A stretch of DNA of 22,410 bases from CAYLHB01 sp041908795 (GTDB taxonomy: Bacteria > Patescibacteriota > Minisyncoccia > Phycocordibacterales > UBA12088), in NCBI GenBank assembly GCA_041908795.1, contig JAYRER010000041.1, forward strand, positions 1 through 22,410, read 5' to 3'. Shown here in pieces: positions 7,883-13,121 of the stretch. Under the pieces are notes generated by a model. It was not told where the DNA came from. It ran no database searches and saw only the letters and a list, made by a program, of their open reading frames with translations. Positions within the stretch are counted from its first letter, which is position 1; each line of letters starts with the position of its first letter. A program made the position numbers and the translations under genes.

Positions 7883-8413
7883 CTAGGCGGCGTTTGTATA
7901 CACCACCTGCACGTCGTCATGGTCTTCAAGCGCCTCGATGAGGGAGGCAAGCGCCTCCGCGTCCTCGTCTTCTATCGGGACCGTTACCGTCGGAGTCCAT
8001 CCGATGCCGGCTTTGGCAAATGACCAACTCGCGGCCCCCGGTTCAGCCATTTGATAGCCGAGCGTACTTACAAGGTGCTTGAGCTCCGCGATAGTGCGGT
8101 TGCGCGAATCTGTGAGTGTTGTGATGAGCATCGCCACACCTCCCGGTCCGTAAAGCTCGTAGGTTATCGCCTCCATCGCCGCACCCTCTCCGCCTTTACC
8201 TTTCTGCACCGCACGCTCGATGTTGTCTTTCGGCATATTTGCCGCCTTCGCCTTCTCAACGATGGTTTTTAGGGAAGGTGCACTCATATCTCCCCCCACG
8301 AGCCTTGACTCGACGGCAATGAGGCGCGCTAGCTTACTAAACTCTTTACTGCGCTTGGCGTCAGTCACCGCTTTCTTGTGTTTGATTTGTGCCCATTTAC
8401 TATGTCCTGCCAT
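7883..8413 (-). CDS. yebC: YebC/PmpR-family protein, shortened form
   Basis: YebC/PmpR/TACO1-family proteins have been described as DNA-binding regulators and as translation factors that help ribosomes through difficult (for example proline-rich) stretches. The N-terminal signature MAGHSKWAQIKHKKAVTDAK is diagnostic, and GPGGVAMLITTLTDSRNRT and the C-terminal DDVQVVYTNAA are typical. At 176 residues the protein is about 65 shorter than the usual 240. The gap falls after WSFAKAGIGWTPTVTVPIED, where most homologues carry the third structural domain. The ends are both intact, so this is an in-frame internal reduction and not a truncation. ruvC follows after 2 bases. A -10-like TATACT (8420-8425, minus) lies 6 bases before the ATG. 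Confidence 0.93.
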   Translation of the reverse strand: MAGHSKWAQIKHKKAVTDAKRSKEFSKLARLIAVESRLVGGDMSAPSLKTIVEKAKAANMPKDNIERAVQKGKGGEGAAMEAITYELYGPGGVAMLITTLTDSRNRTIAELKHLVSTLGYQMAEPGAASWSFAKAGIGWTPTVTVPIEDEDAEALASLIEALEDHDDVQVVYTNAA

Positions 8414-8419
8414 GGTACC

Positions 8420-8425
8420 AGTATA
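8420..8425 (-). promoter_or_regulatory. Candidate -10 element for yebC-ruvC
   Basis: TATACT on the minus strand ends 6 bases before the yebC ATG (8413). Transcription would start at or next to the A of the ATG, giving a leaderless message. No convincing -35 or extended -10 is present, so confidence is moderate. Confidence 0.42.
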
Positions 8426-8467
8426 CGCATGAAATCATGGGGAGCTAGAGGGAGTGTGGAGCACGTG

Positions 8468-9496
8468 TTAGAGGAACGGCCGTTGTGAATTTTGTAACTC
8501 ACTACGTGGCGCTATTCCGATATGTGTGTACCCGAGTGCGGTCACCACGCGCCCGCGAGGAGTTCGCTCTATGAGTCCTGAGCGGATGAGGTACGGCTCG
8601 TACACCTCCTCAATGGTGGCTTCTTCTTCTGCGGTTGCAGCGGCAACTGTAGAGAGTCCCACAGGACCTCCTCCAAACTTCTCAATGATAGTGAGCAACA
8701 CGGCACGGTCTTGCGCGGTGAGCCCTTTGGTATCAATGGAGAGGAGCGTGAGCGCTTCTTCTACTAGTGAGACATCCACTGTGCGACCATATACCTCTCC
8801 AAAATCACGCACACGTTTTAGTAGATAGTTTGCAGTGCGAGGGGTGGCTCGACTTCTCGAAGCCACAGCGAGCACAGCCGCATCATCAATTGGCACAGTA
8901 AGCAGATTTGCACTGCGTCTCACAATGCGAGCAAGCTCCTCATCGCTGTAGAATTCGAGTCGAAACACTCCTCCTGAGAATCGGGACCTTAACGGGCTAG
9001 AGAGCGCGGCAATGCGAGTGGTCGCCGCCACAAGGGTAAATGAGGGGAGGTCGAGTTGAATAGTACGTGCGCTTGGACCCTTGCCTATAATAATGTCGAG
9101 CACACCGGCTTCAAGTGCAGGGTAGAGTACTTCCTCAATGTGTCTATTCAGGCGGTGGATTTCATCAATGAAAAGAACGTCACCATTGCTTAAATTGGTA
9201 AGTATCGCAGCAAGGTCGCCGACTCTTTCGATTGCCGGCCCCGACGTTGCTTTCATAGAAACATTAAGATCATGAGCAATGAGGTGAGCAAGGGTGGTTT
9301 TACCAAGCCCTGGCGGGCCATAGAAGAGCAAATGCTCCGGGGCGTGCCCACGTTTACGAGCGGCCGCGAGCAGTATACGGAGGTTTTCCTTTGTGGTTTC
9401 TTGCCCTACGTAGTCGTCCCACGCGGTGGGGCGTAGGGTGCGGTCGAGCCACTCACTTGCTTGAGCGTCACGCAACACTTTTGGATCTATTGACAT
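8468..9496 (-). CDS. ruvB: Holliday junction branch migration helicase RuvB
   Basis: RuvB is the AAA+ ring motor that drives branch migration of Holliday junctions with RuvA. The 342 residues include LRPTAWDDYVGQ at the N-terminus, Walker A GPPGLGKTT (60-68), Walker B VLFIDEIHRLN (D111/E112), sensor-type ATTR and the arginine-finger region SPLRSRFSG, and a C-terminal winged helix with FGGGPVGLSTVA. All are as in the family and the length is normal. It is on the same strand as yebC-ruvC with a 54-base gap that holds a candidate yebC promoter, so the genes may be partly uncoupled. ruvA lies about 10 kb away. Confidence 0.96.
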   Translation of the reverse strand: MSIDPKVLRDAQASEWLDRTLRPTAWDDYVGQETTKENLRILLAAARKRGHAPEHLLFYGPPGLGKTTLAHLIAHDLNVSMKATSGPAIERVGDLAAILTNLSNGDVLFIDEIHRLNRHIEEVLYPALEAGVLDIIIGKGPSARTIQLDLPSFTLVAATTRIAALSSPLRSRFSGGVFRLEFYSDEELARIVRRSANLLTVPIDDAAVLAVASRSRATPRTANYLLKRVRDFGEVYGRTVDVSLVEEALTLLSIDTKGLTAQDRAVLLTIIEKFGGGPVGLSTVAAATAEEEATIEEVYEPYLIRSGLIERTPRGRVVTALGYTHIGIAPRSELQNSQRPFL

Positions 9497-9518
9497 AATA
9501 ATTTGTTCATGCTACACT
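9490..9518 (+). promoter_or_regulatory. Plus-strand sigma-70-like promoter at the ruvB start
   Basis: TTGACA (9490-9495) and TACACT (9513-9518) are separated by 17 bases, a good sigma-70 match pointing away from ruvB into the 250-base gap. No protein gene lies downstream on this strand. A real promoter here would make a non-coding RNA starting near 9525. The -35 overlaps the ruvB start codon, so chance similarity remains possible. Confidence 0.45.
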
Positions 9519-9533
9519 TGCTATTGATAGGGT

Positions 9534-9555
9534 TCCAGCATACCGCTGGATTTTT
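9534..9555 (+). terminator. Small hairpin plus T5, intrinsic-terminator-like
   Basis: TCCAGC (9534-9539) and GCTGGA (9545-9550) form a 6-bp stem with a 5-base loop, followed directly by TTTTT. It lies only about 10 bases after the predicted start of the transcript from 9490-9518, so it would act as an attenuator and not as the end of a gene. No upstream plus-strand gene exists for it to terminate. Confidence 0.4.
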
Positions 9556-9576
9556 AAGTAAATCATTGTTCGGGGC

Positions 9577-9717
9577 GAGAACCCCTTTCGCGACACGCCG
9601 CGCTTGCGTGGCAGCGGTCGTCTCTCGAGGACGTCCTGGTGGCTTCGTGCTTCCTGGGATCATCCTTAGAATGACGAGCGGCTTTTCCATGTGAAAAGCG
9701 TCGCGTGAGGGGTTCTC
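9577..9717. other. Structured intergenic element: candidate ncRNA or miniature mobile element
   Basis: GAGAACCCC (9577-9585) pairs perfectly with GGGGTTCTC (9709-9717), and after a 3x3 internal loop CGCGAC (9589-9594) pairs with GTCGCG (9700-9705). Inside this closing stem is a perfect 7-bp hairpin (GCTTTTC 9681-9687 with GAAAAGC 9693-9699) and shorter local stems around 9598-9614. Together they form a roughly 140-base multibranch fold. Short ORFs cross it on both strands but match nothing I know. I looked for RNase P, SRP, tmRNA and 6S hallmarks and found none. A structured RNA read from the 9490-9518 promoter, and a MITE with terminal inverted repeats, are both compatible. Confidence 0.45.
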
Positions 9718-9749
9718 TCTCTCTACTCTGCCTATTGTGTGAATGAACG

Positions 9750-11423
9750 CTACACGAACTCCATATTGTACCCGAGCACCCGTTGAATTTCCTCGAGACT
9801 TGTCATGCCGGTGAGGATCTTCACGAGTGCGTCTTGATGGAGGGTATGAATGCCTTGAGGGTGTGCCACTTCCATAAGCTCACGTGTGGTAAGTTTTTTT
9901 CGTACCGCATCCTCTATAGAGCGGTCCATGAATATCGCTTCATAGACTCCCACACGTCCTTTGTAGCCCGTTTCACCTTCGGGAGGCTTTGGTGCGTATG
10001 TATGAGTCACGGTGGCTGGAAAATCGGCACGATTGGGTAAGGATGCAAGTACCCGCTCCACAAAGTCTTTGTCCTCCCCCTCAAGGGGTACCTCAACCGA
10101 GTATCTTGGATCAATACGTCGCACAAGACGTTGAGCCATGACCACGTTTACCGCAGAGCCGATCGTGCTTGGCTCGACACCAAGGTCAATGAGACGTGGA
10201 AAGGCACCTGCGGCATTGTTGGTGTGCAGTGTGGAAAAAACAAGGTGGCCGGTGAGCGCCGCTTGCACAGCGGTAGTAGCGACTTCTTTGTCGCGAATCT
10301 CACCTACCATGATGATGTCGGGGTCCTGTCGAAGCGCGCTCCGAAGCCCGGCCGCAAATGTATAGTCCTCGTGGTTCACCTGTGTTTGCACTATCCCTTC
10401 GAGGTGGTACTCAACAGGGTCTTCAATGGTGAGTATTTTCATCCCCGGATCCAGTACGTGTTTGAGGAATGCGTAGAGCGTGGTGGTTTTTCCACTCCCG
10501 GTAGGACCGGTGTTGAGGACCATGCCGTTTGGTTTTTTTATTTCACGTAAGAGGGCGGTGAGGAGTCGTTCATTAATACCAAGCTCCGTGAGCGATACAC
10601 CTATCGTCGCAGGGTCGAGGAGGCGGAGGACGAGTGATTCGCCGTAATTACCGGGTAAAACCGAGGTACGTATCTCGATTTCATGTTTGTCGATGTGGAT
10701 GGAGAAGCGTCCATCCTGAGGGGCATCTTTCACATTGAGTTTGAGACCCGAGAGGAGCTTTACGCGGGACAGGAGGAGATGGTACGTATCGTGATCGTAC
10801 ATAAGAATATCTACAAGTACCCCATCGAGCCTAAATCGTATACGCACCTGGTTCTCCTCCGGCTCCATATGGACGTCGGATGCACCGTTGCTTAGCGCGC
10901 TTGCCATAACGGTTTCAAGGGTCCGGGTAATGCGAAAAATACGCTTCATGTGGAGCACCTCATCGATGGCGGCACGTGCCGCATCGAGAGTGTGTACACG
11001 GTCGAGAAGTTTTCCAATTTCATCACCGGATACATCAAGCACTCCCGCTTCCGTTTCGACTGCGAAGGAGATGTCTTTGTAGTAGCTCCACGCGCGCGTG
11101 AGCGAGGGGAGGGAGCACATCGCAAGTGAGGTGGTGTAGCCGCGCTTCTCAAGGTCGTCGAGGAGCTCTTTCAGGTTTTGGTTATTGGGGCTCCGGACCG
11201 CAAGTATTATTTTTTTCCCACTTTTTTGGAACGCGGCAACCTCTGCGGCGCGTGCTTTTTCTTCAGGGATAAGACGAAGCGCATCGGTATTGACCGGTTC
11301 ACGCGAGAGGTCAATGTAGGTGAGGCTGTACTTCTGCGAAAGGAGCTTCGCGAGTTCCTCCTCTTCGTGCGCGCGGATGGTCTCCAATTTCTTCTCCTGT
11401 TTCGTCTCGTCGAAGTGAGGCAT
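9750..11423 (-). CDS. pilB: Type IV pilus assembly / type II secretion ATPase (PilB/GspE)
   Basis: This cytoplasmic hexameric ATPase powers pilus extension or pseudopilus assembly. The 557 residues comprise an N-terminal T2SSE_N-like domain (about 1-120), a linker domain with NGASDVHMEP (179-188) and the RecA-like motor: Walker A GPTGSGKT (306-313), Asp box (ILTIEDPVEY), Walker B DIIMVGEIRD and His box TGHLVFSTLHTNNA. After QRLVRR most relatives have a tetracysteine zinc site; here the segment reads IDPRYSVEVPLE, and before TGYKGRVGVYE the second cysteine pair is also absent. No other pilus gene is in the window. Many CPR genomes keep type IV pili. A TACAAT (11431-11436, minus) lies 7 bases before the ATG. 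Confidence 0.93.
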   Translation of the reverse strand: MPHFDETKQEKKLETIRAHEEEELAKLLSQKYSLTYIDLSREPVNTDALRLIPEEKARAAEVAAFQKSGKKIILAVRSPNNQNLKELLDDLEKRGYTTSLAMCSLPSLTRAWSYYKDISFAVETEAGVLDVSGDEIGKLLDRVHTLDAARAAIDEVLHMKRIFRITRTLETVMASALSNGASDVHMEPEENQVRIRFRLDGVLVDILMYDHDTYHLLLSRVKLLSGLKLNVKDAPQDGRFSIHIDKHEIEIRTSVLPGNYGESLVLRLLDPATIGVSLTELGINERLLTALLREIKKPNGMVLNTGPTGSGKTTTLYAFLKHVLDPGMKILTIEDPVEYHLEGIVQTQVNHEDYTFAAGLRSALRQDPDIIMVGEIRDKEVATTAVQAALTGHLVFSTLHTNNAAGAFPRLIDLGVEPSTIGSAVNVVMAQRLVRRIDPRYSVEVPLEGEDKDFVERVLASLPNRADFPATVTHTYAPKPPEGETGYKGRVGVYEAIFMDRSIEDAVRKKLTTRELMEVAHPQGIHTLHQDALVKILTGMTSLEEIQRVLGYNMEFV

Positions 11424-11430
11424 TATCTAC

Positions 11431-11436
11431 ATTGTA
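11431..11436 (-). promoter_or_regulatory. Candidate -10 element for pilB
   Basis: TACAAT on the minus strand lies 7 bases before the pilB ATG at 11423, again predicting an almost leaderless transcript. The -35 position is weak. It is back to back with the strong plus-strand promoter at 11463-11491. Confidence 0.42.
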
Positions 11437-11462
11437 CCGCAGAAACGAGCCGTCCTTTGGTA

Positions 11463-11491
11463 TTGACACACGGCACATTTATTGCTATAAT
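11463..11491 (+). promoter_or_regulatory. Consensus sigma-70 promoter for the lipoprotein pair
   Basis: TTGACA (11463-11468) and TATAAT (11486-11491) are both perfect and separated by exactly 17 bases. The predicted start near 11498 gives a leader of about 40 bases ending in a strong GGAGG at 11529-11533, 5 bases before ATG 11539. It is the best promoter in the window and implies high expression. Confidence 0.85.
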
Positions 11492-11538
11492 ATAAATAGA
11501 AGCAGAATCGCTGTGGTGATGCAGTAACGGAGGACGCT

Positions 11539-11908
11539 ATGATGCGACTTCTTCTTGCACCTCATTGTAGGAGCGCTCGGGGCGTGTGCAACACGCGAAG
11601 CACCGCAAGTTGTGTATGACGAACCTGCGTCAGACATGCGGTATTTGGACGAGCTCGCGCGCCATGCGGCCGAGAGTTGCTCGGGTCCGGTGAAAGAGGG
11701 GCCCTATACGGCGAGAAACTTCAAGGGGACAAAAACTCCCGGCACTCTCGACTACCAGTACGGGGTTGAGAGCGGGTGCTCGGAAGGCGTGCGGCCGAAG
11801 GAAAGCCCATCCGAACCTAGCTATCGGCGCGCGGTGGCTGTGCCATACCCCGTGCTGGTACCGATTCCCGGCTACGAGCTAAGGGATTACCACCACAGGA
11901 GGCACTGA
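11539..11908 (+). pseudogene. Small lipoprotein with a frameshift in its signal peptide
   Basis: The well-placed GGAGG points to ATG 11539, which starts MMRLLL and in that frame soon stops. The +1 frame, open from 11555 to TGA 11906-11908, continues with HLIVGALGACATREAPQ. Joined, they give MMRLL(L)-LHLIVGALGAC, a textbook lipoprotein signal peptide with lipobox LGAC. The break falls in the CTTCTTCTT repeat at about 11548-11556. So the gene either has a one-base indel or sequencing error there, or is expressed by frameshifting. TTG 11555 as a start would leave the Shine-Dalgarno sequence too far away and the signal too short. The mature part (about 107 residues) has two further cysteines and a Pro/Tyr/Arg-rich tail (VPYPVLVPIPGYELRDYHHR). 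No family is recognised. A second lipoprotein follows directly. Confidence 0.6.
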
Positions 11909-11920
11909 AGGAGGCACTGA
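11897..11920 (+). repeat. Tandem 12-base duplication carrying the Shine-Dalgarno sequence
   Basis: AGGAGGCACTGA occurs twice in tandem (11897-11908 and 11909-11920). The first copy holds the stop codon of the upstream lipoprotein and the second supplies GGAGG 6 bases before the next ATG (11920). The ATG's A is the last base of the repeat. The duplication thus separated the two genes and gave the second its ribosome binding site. Confidence 0.85.
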
Positions 11921-12471
11921 TGAAATCTACGTTTTATTGCGTACTGCTTGTGATGCTTTCGGCGTGCGCAGGCCCCATGGAGCGCACGTTCGATGAGTGC
12001 GGTGCGGTGGCTGTAAACGGTACTGCCCAGTACCAGAGCACCGCAACCCGTACAGCTCGCTCTACCGACGTGGTGGTGGGGTGCGACGAGGCAGTTGCAC
12101 ACAACCACACGAGAGCCACGTTCGGGGTTACCACGAACGGTGCCCCAAATAGTACAGTGTCCCGTGAGGGCGTGTACCGCGGCTCGACCGACGAGGGTGA
12201 CCCCCGTGTAATCGAGGAGCGGTACCGCCACACCTCACAAGGACTGCCGGGCAGACTCCACGAGAGGAGTATGGAGCGATACGAGTACCGCGACAACCAC
12301 ACTGAGGTCTGTCTCTTCGGGGAATGTGTGGATGTTGGTGAGGTGCGCATACGTACCACTTCGACGTCTACGCCGCGACGCGAACGAGCGGGGTGGCACC
12401 AGCCCACACTCTCAGTGCGGTGTGGACCATCCGGATGTGTCGCCCACACCCCGCCTACCCGCCGACGCTAA
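11920..12471 (+). CDS. Small cysteine-rich lipoprotein, function unknown
   Basis: The 183-residue protein has a short lipoprotein signal, MKSTFYCVLLVMLSACAGP, with lipobox LSAC and lipidated cysteine C16. It should be anchored on the outer face of the membrane. The mature part has six more cysteines, C27, C55, and two CX4C pairs (C131/C136 in CLFGEC, C168/C173 in CGPSGC), which suggests up to three disulfides. It is rich in Thr, Arg and Glu, with no membrane segment after the signal. GGAGG lies 6 bases before the ATG. The gene shares the consensus promoter at 11463 with the upstream lipoprotein, and an intrinsic terminator overlaps its stop. I know no family for it. A long antisense ORF runs through it but lacks such signals. 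Confidence 0.78.
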   Translation: MKSTFYCVLLVMLSACAGPMERTFDECGAVAVNGTAQYQSTATRTARSTDVVVGCDEAVAHNHTRATFGVTTNGAPNSTVSREGVYRGSTDEGDPRVIEERYRHTSQGLPGRLHERSMERYEYRDNHTEVCLFGECVDVGEVRIRTTSTSTPRRERAGWHQPTLSVRCGPSGCVAHTPPTRRR

Positions 12472-12500
12472 CGCGCCGGCGGGTTTTCTTTGTCTCTTTT
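12458..12500 (+). terminator. Intrinsic terminator of the lipoprotein operon
   Basis: CCCGCCG (12458-12464) pairs with CGGCGGG (12477-12483), with two further pairs inside after a mismatch, and TTTTCTTTGTCTCTTTTTTT follows directly. The stem overlaps the stop codon (12469-12471) of the second lipoprotein. Strong stem plus T-rich tail make this a convincing plus-strand terminator. Confidence 0.88.
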
Positions 12501-12518
12501 TTTCTCACCATTTTCCTA

Positions 12519-12524
12519 TATGCT
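12519..12524 (+). promoter_or_regulatory. Candidate -10 element for tsaE
   Basis: TATGCT lies 6 bases before the tsaE ATG, the same spacing as the yebC candidate. Transcription from it would be leaderless. It follows the terminator T-tract, which leaves no room for a conserved -35, so this is tentative. Confidence 0.35.
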
Positions 12525-12530
12525 TAGCGT

Positions 12531-13013
12531 ATGGAGTTTTTTTCGCACTCACTTGAGGATACTGGCAAATTCGCGCGCGCGGTCAAGGCATGGCTCGTTG
12601 CAAGGCCCGGCATGCGGGGCACAGCGGACATTATTGCCCTTCAGGGGAATTTGGGCGCGGGGAAAACCCATTTCGTGAAAGCACTCGCGCGGGCGTTTGA
12701 ATTGTCCGACCTCATCACGAGCCCCACGTTTGTGATTGAAAAGATTTACTACATGGAAGGGCAGGTGTTTACAAACCTCATCCATATCGACGCGTACCGG
12801 CTCGAATCGGATGTGGAACTCCATGCTATCGGCTGGCACGAAGCGGCGACCGACCCGCAGAACCTCATCTGCATTGAGTGGCCCGAGCGCGTGGGGCTTG
12901 CGGTGCCGGAGCGTGCACTGTGGCTCTCGTTTGAGGTTACGGGAGAAACGGAGCGAAAGATTTCGGCCACGGGACCGGGATGTAATGAATTGGAATCATA
13001 CCTCAATCATTAA
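12531..13013 (+). CDS. tsaE: tRNA threonylcarbamoyladenosine biosynthesis ATPase TsaE
   Basis: TsaE is the small ATPase that works with TsaB and TsaD to make t6A at position 37 of ANN-decoding tRNAs. The 160-residue protein has Walker A GNLGAGKTHF (K45), the family motif SPTFVIEKIY, HIDAYRL and ICIEWPERV, in the expected order. Length is normal with a slightly long C-terminus. Its partners tsaB and tsaD are not in the window. The start has no Shine-Dalgarno sequence and follows a terminator and a candidate -10. The stop lies at the edge of an AT-rich inverted-repeat element. Confidence 0.94.
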   Translation: MEFFSHSLEDTGKFARAVKAWLVARPGMRGTADIIALQGNLGAGKTHFVKALARAFELSDLITSPTFVIEKIYYMEGQVFTNLIHIDAYRLESDVELHAIGWHEAATDPQNLICIEWPERVGLAVPERALWLSFEVTGETERKISATGPGCNELESYLNH

Positions 13014-13089
13014 TTTCTAATTTCTAGGCACTTTGCACCATAGAATGAGCGTGATTATCTAGTCATTAGAAATTAGTGTTTAGAAATTG
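13011..13089. repeat. AT-rich inverted-repeat element, copy 1
   Basis: TAATTTCTAATTTCTA (13011-13026) pairs with TAGTCATTAGAAATTA (13060-13075) with two mismatches. A second right-arm copy of the unit, GTTTAGAAATTGA, lies at about 13077-13089. The spacer is about 33 bases. The same CTAATTTCTAA-type unit in the same arm arrangement occurs at 18998-19084. The element fills the gap between tsaE and polA. Confidence 0.75.
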
Positions 13090-13121
13090 AAAATTTCTAC
13101 CCCTTCTTTTTCATTACCACC

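Noticed and set aside
9487..9694. Short ORFs on both strands of the ruvB-pilB gap
   Set aside because: Neither has a ribosome site, and both cross the inverted-repeat structure, so a structural explanation is better; I kept the region as an element.
11934..12449. 171-residue minus-strand ORF across the second lipoprotein
   Set aside because: It has no promoter, no Shine-Dalgarno and no signal peptide; the plus-strand frame has all three plus a terminator.
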